Shown piece after piece: positions 1 through 12,116 of a DNA stretch of 64,000 nucleotides. Where the stretch lies: the NCBI GenBank assembly GCA_020740775.1, contig JAHEWK010000002.1, positions 2,170,001-2,234,000 on the forward strand. The letters run 5' to 3'. Under the pieces are notes generated by a model, which worked only from the letters and a program-made list of their open reading frames with translations, searched no databases and was not told the origin of the DNA. This DNA comes from Ilyonectria destructans. Its lineage: Eukaryota; Ascomycota; Sordariomycetes; Hypocreales; Nectriaceae. A program made the translations under genes and the position numbers. Every line of letters starts with the position of its first letter. The stretch's first letter is position 1.

Positions 1-1261
1 ACTGTCTCTTTGTACGGCCTGGGAGGGTCTCCAGGGAGGGTCTAGGTCTCCGACCAGTCGATCAGGCTCTGTGGTGTGTGTGCGGTTATCCCAGGGGTTC
101 CCGGTCGATTCTTGATGGATCCCTGGTCGATCCCTGGTCGATTCCTGGTCGATTCCTAGCCGATTCGTGTCCGTTTCCATTCCGCCCTGGCGCCCAATTG
201 CACTTTGCTTTGCTTCCATGTCGCTGGCCGCCCGCAATCCGCCCCGCTGGTCGCCCGCGCTGCTGCCCTCCCATCTCCCATCACACCCTCCATGGCCCGT
301 CCGTGCCCCGTTTACCACCTGTCCGTGCCCTGTTCACCACCCGTCCGTGTCCCTTCCACCACCCCGTCCATCCCGCCAGAGGCGCGTGAGGCGCGCCAGA
401 CGATGGTGGGCGAGCTTCCTGCTCAATTTGCCCGCACACACTCTCGATCGCCAGCGGGCAACACAGCGCTGGCCATCGTGAGGCGGCGTGCTACTAACCA
501 TTGGAAAAGCACCGTTCATGCCCTTGTGCCAAGGCTGCGTCTGGCCCCAAGGTCGAGAGCTCCCTCTGATGTGGGGAGCGGCTTGCGTCCAACCACCAAG
601 CTTGTTGTCGCCAGCACCTCCGCCCTCAGCGATGGGAACGGGGGCCCAGACGCAGGCGACGCCCTACCATGGTCGACGTGCCTTTTAATGCAGGTGTCTC
701 CCCAGACTCGCTCACACCATGCTCATGCTCTTCTGACTCTGCTACAACACCCCTCGGTTGTCTCCTCTCCCGCCCCCTTCCCTTCCATTGTTTTCTCCTC
801 TCGCCCCCGCAATCCCAGTGGTCCCTCCCCCCCTTCCTCCAATCCACTGATCCCACTCCTGGACGGCGTGGATTTTTGCCTTGAAGCGAACCAGTCTGTT
901 GGTATCCTCGAGGTCGGACGCACCTTACCGAGAGAACTTTCCCCTCCCCCCCACCTAGTCCCGGCGCCCCCGTCGATCCTCTCTCTAGTCCGTGGCCTTG
1001 TTGTCGCCCGGCCTTCTCTTGTCGTCGCTTGTTCTCGCCGCCGCTCCTGCCCTGCCTGCTGCTTGCCGTTTGCTGCTGTGACCCGCCTCCCCGGCCATCT
1101 CCGACTGGTGGTGCCACTCCATCTTGTTCTCTCCTCTCTCTCGACTGCATACCGCAGCATACCGCAGCATTGAGCATTGCTTAGCACTGCAGGCTTGTCG
1201 GAAGCTCTCTCCGACGCGTCTAGCACTCTGCTTGGCCTGAGCGCCGCGGCAAGCTGCTCAA
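1..1261. other. Upstream region of the 1.26 kb regulator gene, no gene seen
   Basis: The open frames here are low-complexity, Pro/Ser/Arg-rich and overlap one another in several frames, as expected of GC-rich non-coding DNA. The part nearest the gene is pyrimidine-rich, in keeping with a fungal promoter and 5' leader. No convincing coding exon or RNA gene was seen. Confidence 0.5.
121..164. repeat. Short tandem repeat, 11-bp unit
   Basis: About four degenerate copies of CCCTGGTCGAT lie head to tail, and a weaker copy precedes them. A second degenerate repeat built on CCGTCCGTG lies near 298-360. Both look like simple minisatellites. Confidence 0.6.
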
Positions 1262-4207
1262 ATGGAGGACTCAACAGGCTCTGATCGTCCACTGAAGCGT
1301 GTCAAGTATGCGCAACAGGAGGACGTTTCCATTGCCACCCTCCCAGGGAACATGGCCATGGGGACCATCAGGCCTGTCGACAACGTCCCTGGCTCTCTAC
1401 CTGATGCCCCATTGTTTGCAACCCCGTGGTCGCTGCAGTCAGGCTTGACGTCTCCATCGGAGATGCTCTTGTCCCTCTCTGAGGATCTCAACCATTCATG
1501 GGCCACAGCCCTTCCAGGTGAGGAAACATGCCGTCAACTGTCCTTGTCCCTACCAAGTACCTTCAACTTCACCATCCTTCCTCTTCTCTCCCCGACCCTC
1601 TCTCCCTCTGATTCACCTTGTCTTGACTGGCCACTGTCACCCTTCATCGGCCCTTGATGGATCGAGTTATGGGTCCTGGGGCCCTCGGTGGTGTAACCAA
1701 GGGCCGTGAGAAAAGACAACATGCAGCCACCCCGCTCGCATCCTCGCTTTCACCTTCACCTAGTCGCCCAACAATCTCCCATCTTTCCCCGTTCTCCATC
1801 TTGTCCAACTCTCGGTCCCCACCCGCATCCCATTGAAAGGTGTCGAGGCTGCTCAATGCCCTAATCATGCCATGGTCGACTTTCAAGTCGGTGAGCTAAC
1901 ATTCCATGTAGCACCGCATTCTGCAGGGCTGGACTTCGAACATCACTCCGCCACACCTGGCCAACGTCAAACTTTGTCTCATCAGGTTTCTCATCAGTCC
2001 CGCCTGCCTCGCCTACTTCCCGCCGTCCCGGCTGATCCTCTGGGGACCATTCTTCTTCCCCACGACACTCGGTTACACAAGCGGCCCCCAAAGACCCTCT
2101 TTAGCCCCTTCACAGACGATAAGGACCGCTTAGTCGAGTCCCGCGTTCCTCGTTATGTCCGCCCTGAAAATGGTCAAGTAAATGGTTATGTCAAGTTCAA
2201 TTGGCCATCAAGAAGACCGTCTATCCGACCATTAGGCCCTGATCCCCCTCCTGGTGCCGTCGTGGAGGAAATTATTTCGGACTCAACACAGACATCGGCT
2301 ATCAGTCGTAGTTCCAGCATCGTCAGCCTCATCGGATCACCACCACCCGCCCCTTCGAGGGCAAGTACCGTGTCCGTGTCTCCAGGCTTTTCAGATCTTT
2401 CCTGGAACCTCGTCCCGTCACCACCAATGGGCTCAGTGTCACCAGTATCTTCCCACGAATCGGCATTGCAACTCGTGACGCCTGGCGAGCCGCGGATGTT
2501 GCCACCGCACTTTGGGTTTCAGGCCAAGATGGATATGATGGATAGGCGGTTATGGGATTTCTGTACGTTCGCTTCCTCATTTCCTCTCAATTTGTCCCAT
2601 CGTCCCAACCTCGGTATACCCAATATGCCTTTATTGTTGGCAAGTTCTGAGGCCTTTCTCCATAGATATCAAAAACTGGTGCCCTGGTAGAAGTGTTCTC
2701 AGTAACACCAACCTATGGCTGAAAGACTTCGCCCAAATGCATGAGAATGAAGGCATTCGATGCGCCATCCAGAGCTTAGCAGGAGTCTACATCTATGATT
2801 ATCTTCCCGATGAACGTATTCGACAAAGAATCAATGAGCGATACATGCTGGCAGATGCACACTTTAGCAATCTTCTCGCCTCCCCGGAGAGCTCTGAAAT
2901 TGGGAAGGGCAGTGAGGTCATCACCATGGCCGTTATTCTCTCGATGCAAGATGTGAGTTTCGGCATTCCGAAGAGGCCCCCTGCATATTGTCCTGACTTG
3001 TTCTGAAGATCGTCCTCACTGAGCGCCGACTCAAAAAGCCATACACGCCTCGTTGGCTGGAGGGCTTCAAGCAAGGCGAACACTTCCTTCATGTAACGGA
3101 CCCGGGAAGTCGATTCTGGCGAGATAATAACATCCAGCTCACCAATCTCCGCATCTCGCAGTCCATTATCGTGGGTCGGGCTGTCATTCTCGCTCAGCCC
3201 ATGATGGAACTTATTTCGCCAGGCGACCTCGACCCTGTGCAGGAGGCATCAAGATTCGGTTGGCTCCTGTATGGCACCGAAATGACCATGTACGAGATCC
3301 ATGGAGGTTGCGGCTTCTCCAAGAAGCTGTTGCACACCATGAGCCAGATCACTTGCTGTGCAGCACGTATGCAGCAGGAACCCGAGAGTACTATTGTGCC
3401 CATCACGGCGCGATACTTGCTTCGCGAACTTCAGGAGATGCGACAATGGAGTAGCGAGTCGATACCATGGGAAATGGCCCAGGAGCGCCCACAGCCCATC
3501 GAATGGATAAGGACGAAACCCGACGACTTTGTTATCGATTGTGACCAGGACATGACAGACGCAACAGCCGAGGCGTGGAGGTTTGCTGCGATCATCTATC
3601 TACAATGTCGGCTTTTGAGGTACGTAGGATTTGGTGTCGGGGAACAGGCTGCCTCCAGGGCGTTCCTTTCCTCTGCGCCAGACCGCGTTTATATTACGAT
3701 GTGCTGACTAGAGTTTTAGGCTACCTCGCAACCACCCGGAGCTCCTTAGCAACTTGAGGGACTTGGCCAAATGCATTCGTATCATGCCCACATCCGGCTC
3801 GCACTTTACCGCCCAAGCACCTCTACTCCCGGTTTTCTTCCTAGGGTTGCTTGCTACGGATCCCGATCATAAGTGGGTGTCGCAAGCTTGGTTCGAGCAG
3901 GTAGTGCGGACCCCAGTGCGAAGTGTACGTTTTTCTCACGCTCTCTTTATTATCGTCTGCAGTCTGATTCTGCTGCGCGTGACTCTCTACCTATTACTTT
4001 ACAGATTAAGGTACTAACTGTCCTTATCAGAGCGTGCCACCCTTGTATCAGGCTTTAAAGCGCATTTGGGTCTGGATCGACACCGAGGTCAAAATCCCGT
4101 CTATACCCACCGCGCTGCAAAAGTCTATCGGCATGAGGCACCCTTGGTGGGAACACCTCGTCACAAATATCCACGACAAAGAAGAAGAGACCCTGTGCCT
4201 AACATAG
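1262..4207 (+). CDS. Fungal-specific transcription factor domain protein (fungal_trans_2 type)
   Basis: A likely nuclear regulator. Six exons fit: 1262-1517, 1912-2562, 2666-2952, 3009-3619, 3720-3924 and 4031-4207, giving 728 residues with all phases consistent. A second acceptor, starting exon 2 at 1927, also keeps frame. The last 430 residues or so, from RLWDFYIKNW onward, have the helical pattern of the PF11951-like ligand/activation domain of fungal Zn2Cys6 regulators (for example IRCAIQSLAGVYIYDYLP and LRELQEMRQWSSE). The first 300 residues are low-complexity, rich in Ser and Pro, and include a basic stretch KRVKYAQQ. I could not find the Cys-rich zinc cluster expected near the N terminus, either in the exons or in the long first intron. 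It may therefore be a factor without its own DNA-binding domain, or an upstream exon is missing. Target genes are unknown. Confidence 0.8.
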
Positions 4208-4354
4208 ACGGCCGCAGTGTCTATCTATCCTTGCTCCCCCTCCCATGTCCCACGTGGTATCCTCTCAAAAACATCGCAGCACTGTCTGCTCGCCTTTTTT
4301 GGTGTAGTATTAATGGTCGTTTCGGAGTGTGTTGCGGTCCGTTGGCTGGGAAGT

Positions 4355-5518
4355 TTAATTAACTCCCGACACCGCACTATCGGCGTCGTCCCTCTGGTCC
4401 TTATCACCCTTCTTTCGAACAAGGTATTGTCCTGTCTTCAGTGAGCATGATATCCGTAAGCACTGTCAACGGAAGGGGGGACTTACTGAACTCGGAATTC
4501 GGAGCTTGCCAGACATCGATGACGCTCAGTCCCGCCTTATAACACATGAGTCGAACGCTGTCTTCGCCATACTTGTGAGAGTCGAACCAGTCGAACTCTT
4601 CATCTTTCTTGATGACACGGCCAATCTTCTCCAAGTTGATGTCCCGCTTCGCACGGAAGTAGAAGCGGTGGCGCGTCGTGGGCTCCTCTTCTAGTTCGGC
4701 CAGGAACTCCCAGTCCTCTTCCTTGAACCAATCCCCCCCTGCGAGTCGGTTCACATTGGCAAACCCGTTCCGGAAGAAAAAACTGGTACAAGTCGTCGGA
4801 AGAATGGTACGCGTTCCAAATCTTCTCGCGGTTGTTGGGAAGAAGACGACCGTCCATGCCGATCAGCAGGAAGTCAGTGCGCAGGGAATTGGCCCAAAAC
4901 TTGAGGTGCGAAAGTGCCTCCGGCCTGGGGTCGTTGCACAGGACGGATCCGAGTGAGAGGAAGAGTCGTGGAGACTTGACCCCCTCCAGGTACTTCATTC
5001 CATCATGGAATGATCCCCAGATGCCGGCACAGGTGACGGTAGATTCCGCAGATGAGTGCTCCTTCACCAGATACTCTATATTCTGGTGCAAAGAACACTT
5101 CGAGATGTCGAGGGCGAGATAGGTGGTATCCACCTTGGCCTTGTCGAATGCGGCCAGGACGTGGCCGACCTTTCGGGTGTCACTAGTCGATTATCAGCAA
5201 AGGTAAGCTTGCAAGAGGGGGTGTGGGTAGTGATGGGGGGTGGGAGGTGTGTGTGATATGGCGAGCAAATACTAACCCAGCTCCTAGATCAACCACGGTG
5301 ATGCCCTGCTGGACACGTGCTGCAATATCAGCACCATGCTTGTCGAAGAGAACAATCTCATCATGAGTTTGGTAAAACTCTGGCGTGAAGATGATTTCGT
5401 TCCAAATTGGGGGGCCAACGTCGTCGTACAGCAACTCGTCCGGGAGCACTGGTTTGGCGTTGGCAGAATACGGGGCCCTGAGGGCCTCCATGAGTCGTTC
5501 ACTCACATCGCCGTACAT
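4355..5518 (-). CDS. EgtD/EasF-type SAM-dependent N-methyltransferase, frameshifted
   Basis: Resembles the PF10017 methyltransferases that N-methylate histidine (first step of ergothioneine synthesis) or dimethylallyltryptophan (EasF). Visible motifs are LLYDDVGPPIWNEI, TPEFYQTHDEIVLF, the SAM-binding VVDLGAGDTRKVGHVL, YLALDIS and PRLFLSLGSVLCNDPR. Exons are 5518-5277, 5182-4487 and 4431-4355. The reading frame breaks once in exon 2, at an A6 run (plus strand 4777-4782). Exactly one surplus base there explains the shift, since intron phases downstream agree only if it is discounted, which gives about 337 residues. The protein has only the methyltransferase module, without the sulfatase/FGE-like half of fungal Egt1, so it is more likely a stand-alone methyltransferase of unknown substrate. 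A conserved-looking N-terminal stretch (AVIDIGGSL), starting at an ATG at 5579, lies upstream in another frame. Either a pseudogene or an assembly error is possible. Confidence 0.75.
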
Positions 5519-6653
5519 CTAGGCTACCGCCAATATCGATGACGGCGCCATGACGGGGCGTGTCTTTCTTAGCATCCATCGTGTCGGTTTCGGCAAGCTC
5601 TCATGGGACGGTGACTGGTCAATTGCGAATGAAGGATCCTGGGTGAGTTGAAGAGGTGGCAAAGACCCAAGGTGAGCTGGGGGACCGGATCTGGAAGTTG
5701 GCGATTGGCCCCGGGTCTCGAAGTCGGCGGCAGGCAAAGAAGGTTGTGTTGCGTCGCAAATGGATCGATTGATCGATGAAGTCGTGGTGGAGAGGGAGAG
5801 AAGGAGGAATATGCGATACGGCACATCCGCCGCGAGCTCTTTATACTTGGAGCAAGCAGGCAGCTCTTTTTCGGGAACTGAATCACTTCCAAGGGACGGG
5901 TCAAGAGAGAAGAGAATCACACACACGCGACCGAGCAGGCGGGAGCAGAACTCGAGGTGCGTCTGGGTTCACCTGACTGGGAGGGCGTGTTCACTCCACC
6001 AGAGGTACGTTGGAACAGCACTAGGAAGCAGAAAGCTCGAGCCTGACTCCTTTGGTCGCGTCGCAGCAAGCAGAACAAATGAGGGCAGTGAATCGACGAA
6101 ACGAAGCACGCCCCCTGAGATGAGATGATGGATGACCTTCTTTCGCTCGCGGGCGCAGCATGCGTCGTAATTTGAGGCGAATCTTGGCCACGCCCGGGGC
6201 CTGGCCAGAAGTGGTTCGTCCTACATTAGGGACGATGCATGGAGGGTGGCATTACTTCCACCATGGCCGCCCCCCACCGTGACATTGGGGCCTGCAGCTG
6301 CTGGGGAAGAAGAAGCGACCCAATTTTTTTTTCTCTCTCGCTCTCTGTCTGTCTCCCTTGGCGTCACCCAGTCTCCAATTTGAAACTACGACGCAGTTGG
6401 CCCTCCTTTTGCCTTGTCCTAGGAAGAGCCCATAGTCAATTGTGTTTCTTCGCGATCCACTTGCGCTGGGGTCAGACGGGTCCGGCTTCGGCTGTCACGA
6501 TAGCCCTGCCACGCTAGGGGGGTGAGAAACTGATGGGAATGGCTGAATCAGGGTCAGTGAGTTCTCTGACGAGAAGCGTCGGTTGTCGCAAGACCCATCG
6601 GCCGCCCCCACGAATCGAATCGTCAAAGAGCTGATTCTCAGGACCGTTCCGTA

Positions 6654-6858
6654 CCCGTTGGTCCATGTGTGGGGCAAACCCCAAGGCGGACCAACTAAGC
6701 AAGCTTATTTCGGGCGGAATGTATGGGAAATTCGCGTGGATGAGACATGGGCAGGTAATTGACTGTTCCAGCTTTTTGTGACTGTTCAGATTTTTGTGGC
6801 CAACTAAGCTTGCTTAGTTGGCCCGCCTTGGGGCTTGCCCCACACATGGACCAACGGG
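6654..6858. mobile_element. MITE-like palindromic element with 54-bp terminal inverted repeats and TA target duplication
   Basis: The left end (6654-6707) begins CCCGTTGGTCCATGTG. The right end (6805-6858) is its reverse complement with two mismatches in 54 positions. Both ends are flanked by TA (6652-6653 and 6859-6860), the duplication typical of Tc1/mariner and Fot1/pogo superfamily elements. Only about 97 bp lie between the repeats, with two near-identical copies of a GACTGTTC..TTTTTGTG motif, so the element has no coding capacity and would depend on a transposase elsewhere. The inner end of the right repeat is itself a short palindrome around AAGCTT. Confidence 0.75.
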
Positions 6859-7466
6859 TACTTCTCCACGTGTCCATCCCTCGCCAACGCTTTGTCCCGG
6901 TATCCCCTTGACGGAGTCGGCGGCGACCTCGAGCCTGGAGGTTTTGACGAGATGACTGGTCACTTGGCGCTGAGTCGACGACTGGACCACTGGCCGTGAT
7001 TCCCGATCAGGGCGGCTGCACTACAGTGGCGCCAATACCCCTGCCCTGGCGAATGCACGTCATGGTTCAAGAAGAGACAAGGTCATGACAGGCAGTAGAA
7101 TAGCGTGGTTTCGATGGAAAGGATGCACACCCGGGCCTAGGTGGTGCACTGGAGAATGATTTGATCTCCATTGCAGCGACGCCAACGCCGATTCTGGCGT
7201 GCTGAAGATGCCGCGAACGTACGTGCTGCGAGGAGGTTGTGTGTACGCACACAGGTACTAAGTCTGTAGGAGGTGAAGCTCGGGGTGACTGCGGCGCCTA
7301 GAAGAGCTGTCCCGAGAAGAGGTAAATGGGGTACTCGACATGCCCATTGCTTCTGGAGCCGCTGGGGAACAAACAGCTTGACCGCTGGTTGATGGCGAGG
7401 GCAGCTTGTTCGTCAGCCCCGGGACCCGGGTCTGTCCTTTCTGTACGGAGTACCTGTGCTCCATCA

Positions 7467-7487
7467 CCCCCCCCCCCCCCCCCCCCC
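7467..7487. repeat. Poly-C homopolymer, 21 bases
   Basis: An unbroken run of cytosines in the gene-poor interval. Its length should be treated as approximate because homopolymers are error-prone. Confidence 0.8.
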
Positions 7488-9070
7488 GGCGCGGGGTAAG
7501 GACACAGATCATTGTCGCATCTCAACGGCATGTCACATGGCCGGGGTGGGGTAGGGCATGACGGGGAATGGGATGTGGATTGATGTGGATGGTGTGGATT
7601 GCGGATTGTGTGGATTACGGATTGGATTACGGATGTGGCAGTCGGAGTCGGAGTGGAGGATGGGCGATGAAGGTGGATGGTGGATTGTGAATGAGGACAG
7701 ACTGGGGGGGGTGCCCATCCTCAGGTGGGTTGGAGATTGCATTGCGGTGGCGCAGCAGCCTTCTGTCTACGAGAACCGAGAAGGCGACAGGGTATACGGG
7801 GCGTGTACCGCCTCTCTCAAGGAATCCGTGTCCGTGTGCTGCAGACTGCAGACAACTGCACACAGACTGCACACAAAGGCCGGAGAGCTCAGGAGAGGGA
7901 GGGGGGGTCAGGATGGGGAAACGGTGCGTATTTGCATCTCGATGGCCTCGAGATCGCAACCCGTTATTTGGCCCGAGAGGTCCTCGGCGGCTATCAGACT
8001 TCTCGGCAAACTCTATCTATTTCGCAATAAACCGCCGCAGCAAGGACATGCCTGTCACGGTTGTAAGACATGGCTTCAATGCCTTGGATCTGGAGCATAA
8101 AGAGGGGCCGGGGGGGAAGGCACAGCAGATGGGGCAGGGTCTGGGCTCGATGAAAGGGCATGGGATCATTTAGCATGAGATGAGGCGGCCAGCGGGACGC
8201 AATGGCGGTTTTTTTTTTCAACTGCATGGGCAGGATATATCTCGGGCGGTCAGAAGCCGATATCACTTCTTCTCTCATGCTGTTCCACGCCTGTTGCATT
8301 GTCTCGTACGTAAACGGTAAACGAAAGCACCATTCTCACGGCCACAGCAAGGGATGGACCTGATCTTTCAAGCATGATTAATAGCTGGCGGCCTATTCAC
8401 CAGGGTTCGGCGGGTGACGTTGTTCCCAGACCCTTGCACGCCTTGACCGGCCTGCCTCGACCCCGGCCACTGGTGCATGACACAATTGGGAACAGCCCAA
8501 CGCTTCTCCAGCTCGGGGTTCGGTGTGCTTGGGGAAGGCCTTGTCCCGAATTGGGCGACGCTTGTTCAAGAAACGCAAACCAGCGAACCCCCTTGCCCGT
8601 GACGGGGTGACGACGTGAGCGAGTTGGACACCAAGTCAGCTTTAACGGCTAGTGTGCAATGTACTGGGCTATTTCAAGGTCCCGTTCGAGTATGAGATCG
8701 ACATACATGACTTTAGTAAACAATGACAATTACGATTGCAATGCAACTCAACCCAAACCCCTCGATCCCTGACCCCAAGACCTGACTCCAAGTCCCTGCT
8801 TGAATACCCGACTCCAAGACGGACCCCCATCCCGCCTCCTCCTTCCCCCTCCCCACCGGCTGGTGGGAAACGCACTAGAGCATGAACAACAAACCCATCC
8901 GAGTTCGGGACCAGAGAAACCAACGCCATGCTTACTTTTGCCGTGACGTAGTATGTACCCTGACCTCCCCTGGCCCGCTTCGGAGGGATTCCACACGGCA
9001 GCATGGAAACCGGGCATGAATGAATGTACTACGTAGCCTCGAGGAGTTTGACTTGAGGCGCCGCCGGGGC

Positions 9071-9164
9071 ATGTACGTAGTATGTATGTGTGTGTATATG
9101 CGTGTGTATATGCGAGTGTGTATGTGTGTATGTATGGCATGTACGTACGTACTACGTAGTACGT
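9071..9164. repeat. TG/TATG microsatellite with palindromic ACGT/TACGTA tail
   Basis: Alternating purine-pyrimidine tract made of TATG, TGTG and GTATATGCG units, ending in GTACGTACGTACTACGTAGT. Similar TACGTAGTA-type words recur at about 8.95, 9.03 and 9.33 kb. Such tracts can adopt left-handed or cruciform DNA. Confidence 0.7.
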
Positions 9165-9964
9165 CCCGACGGCTCAGGCAGCCCGAGCTGGGGTGCTGCC
9201 GTCTCTCAGCCCCAGACAACGGCGGCCCGATAGATCGCGATGGGAACTGCGTGGCCGCAACGCATCAGCGCCCAGAGCAAAGCCAGTGCAGCGGGCGAGG
9301 GCGGACTTACTGCTACATGCGCCGCAATACGTAGTCCAAGACGTTTTTCGTTTGCTCGTGTGGCGGCGTTGGCTAGCTCTTGAGGGTGTCATGGGATCCG
9401 ATCGAAGGAGAGGGTCTTTCGCTTTCCCGACAGACTGGTAACCCTCACGTCGTCAGGCCCTCATCGGTTCGTTTCCGAGGCCGATGAAGGAGCCAAGGTC
9501 TCCCGGACCGGGCTCTCATTCGATGGGTGCATAGGACCTCTTTCTGTAAATGTCGACGCCGGCCGCTGAGGGTGGTCTGCAAGTCTGCTGGGGTCAGGGT
9601 ATAAGAGGGAGGGAAGGGGGGGGAGGGGGAGTCAGGGTTGCGGGTCTACAGGGGACGCACATCGTCGGTTTTCAACAAGATGGCTCCGCGGCATTGTGGG
9701 TAACCCAAAGGGTGTGCAAGGGGCCTTGGCGACCACATCCCCCGGACGTGCCCGAAGCAATGCTCCTTGTCATCAGCGTTAGCTGCGCTGTACTACCTAA
9801 TGTAAGGTAGTATGTACTATATGCATATGCTGTACAAAGTACAAACCTCCGCTGTATGTGCGGCACGCACGACGCGGAGAGCCTCAACAAAGCAAATCCG
9901 GCACGCACGGGCGGGTGTGTCGAAGCGGGAAGCTGGACACGCGATGATGAATAATAGCTCACGG

Positions 9965-9983
9965 GCTCGAGCTCGAGCTCGAG
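9965..9983. repeat. GAGCTC palindromic hexamer repeat
   Basis: Three tandem copies of the self-complementary hexamer GAGCTC. Confidence 0.6.
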
Positions 9984-10149
9984 TGAGTGCCCGGGTCAGC
10001 ATCAGGTCAGCGCCATGTCTTAGTCCACGGGCGGCTCGGAAACATTCTGGACGCGCGGACTGAGCGTCTCGAGACACTCGATCTGAGTTCCAGGCCTGTT
10101 TGTGGCGCCTCGTTCAGGTGAAATCCAAGACATGGCGATATTTTGGTTC

Positions 10150-10216
10150 AACCACCACCACCTCATCCATCCCTTCCACCACCACCTCCACCAATACCAC
10201 CTCCACCACTACCACC
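10150..10216. repeat. ACC/CCA trinucleotide microsatellite
   Basis: Imperfect ACC-rich tract, interrupted by TCATCC and AATACC, without a credible coding context. Confidence 0.7.
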
Positions 10217-12099
10217 GTTCCGTGCGTGCGCTCATACCACCACCCTGAGTCCGAGTCCCAGGTCTCGCGTAGCCTTAAGGGCAGCTCGGCCGATCCTATA
10301 GACGAATGAGCTCGCAGAATCGCCACAGTGCAGCTATTCTGGGCAGTACTCACAGCTACATCACACATCGGCCGACGACTTCCTGCCCCCCTCCCCCTTA
10401 CGCCATCGCTTACTAGTCCTCGCCAAGGGGTGTTCGCAAGAGACCACAAATGGCACGACCGTCTTCGGAATTAGAATCATGGGTGTTCATCGCGGTTGCC
10501 GCCTTGCCTTTTTGGTCCATCATGTGCCACGTGGGATTTGATGGCTAACACCCGCTAGGCAACGAGTTCATGTTGGCGATCCAACACCTGACGGAGCTAT
10601 TCGTCTTTTGGTCACCGGAAGTAGCACGGGCACAGACGCGGCCTCTTGGTTTCTCTGCCCTCCGACACCGCGCTCGCCGGCCGATGGCTCCACGCAACGG
10701 ATCGTGGGCTGCTGCTCAGGCCTCATCCACGGCCTCAACGCCCTCCTGCAAGCGCCTTAGGCCTCGCCATTGGAGTGCACTGTCATGCACGCCGGCAGCT
10801 CGCGCTCCTGTGAGACCGGCAGATGGTCTGCAGTGGCCTGCGCAGGGAGACGCGCCCAGTAGAGGCGGGTCCAGGGCTTGGCAGACAAGAAAGAGGGCTC
10901 ACCTCACGCACCCACCACCGCACCGCACCTGGAAGATGGTGCAGCAGCACACACGACCTGTCTCGAGATGATCTGTGACGCGGCAAGCGAGACGCAAAGG
11001 ATCCAGAGCATGGCCATGGCACCAGAAGTGTCAACAGTAACCGGGCGCCCAGCCGAGTAATCAACTAATGCTCTAGAGCCTACCACTACGTCGTAATTCA
11101 ATAGTGCATGACGGCTGACATGACGGCTACCCTCCAGCGGCGCACGGCACGAAAACGACCCAGCTCTGCTAGTTGAGGCACTTCCATGCGGGCTGGGGAT
11201 ACGCGCTGGGATGCAAGGCCGCTGGAGACTGGCGTCAGGCCCGGAGCCCCAGCCCGCAGTTAGTGTGCTTGCTGGAGTCGCTCGACGAGGCTAGAGCCCT
11301 TCCCCTCGCAAACTCAAAGTGTTCTGATGGCCACCCGCCCCACGCTCGTGCTAACGATAGCCACGGTCGACGAATTCTATTTGTCTTCGTTCTCCCAGCA
11401 CCAACTACAATCGCCCTCGCCCCAAGGGTTCTTCGGCAAGGGGAGGGGCACTCCGGCAGCGGGAGGGCGGTGCCTTCGGAAGGTTTGTCGCCGCGTGAAC
11501 CGTTCTTCTAGTCTCGTGTCCGGCCGAAACCTTGACGACGGACCTCTCGGCACGGGCAACGAAACGCCGGAGTCGTCCGGGCCGGAGTCACCGCGGTCGA
11601 GGCAAAGTCCGGCGTCTTGCGCAATACCATTGCTGTGTCTTAGCCCGCATTGACGGTTAAAACGCCCTCCTGCACTCACGCACATCGATGTCGTTGGTGC
11701 TGCCGGCCGCCGGGCCCAGCCCGGGGATAGTGGAAATGCACTTTTCGCACACACGAGATGGAGAATGGGGACTCGACGATACGTCACAAGTCACAATGGT
11801 ATCTGCGAGGACAACGACGATGAGGCACTGAGCTGCCACCGCGGTAATGTCGGGCACAGCATGATCCCTGCGCAGCCCAACAGAAGCGCCCCCCAAAGAG
11901 CGCTCGCCTAATCAGCCTGGGCCGTCTAGGATCAGCACCATCGGCGTAGCAATGCGCGATGTCCCAACATGAGTTGCTGCTGGGGCGTGCTTTGAGGGAG
12001 GAAAGAGCGGGAGAAAACAACGAGAAGTAGAAGGTGGAAGCCGCAAGCTGCCACGGAGTCGGAGGTAGCGAACGCCGCATTGTCACACTGCAGGGCTTT

Positions 12100-12116
12100 G
12101 GGGGGGGGGGGGGGGG
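12100..12116. repeat. Poly-G homopolymer, 17 bases
   Basis: Uninterrupted G run in the gene-poor interval. Length is uncertain for the usual homopolymer reasons. Confidence 0.8.

Noticed and set aside
205..1177. Long open frames on both strands upstream of the first gene
   Set aside because: Frames overlap on both strands, are rich in Pro, Ser and Arg, and have no domain or splice-linked continuation; typical of GC-rich non-coding DNA.
4355..5518. Ergothioneine synthase Egt1
   Set aside because: Only the methyltransferase module is present; no sulfatase-modifying/FGE-like domain follows, and the next gene is convergent.
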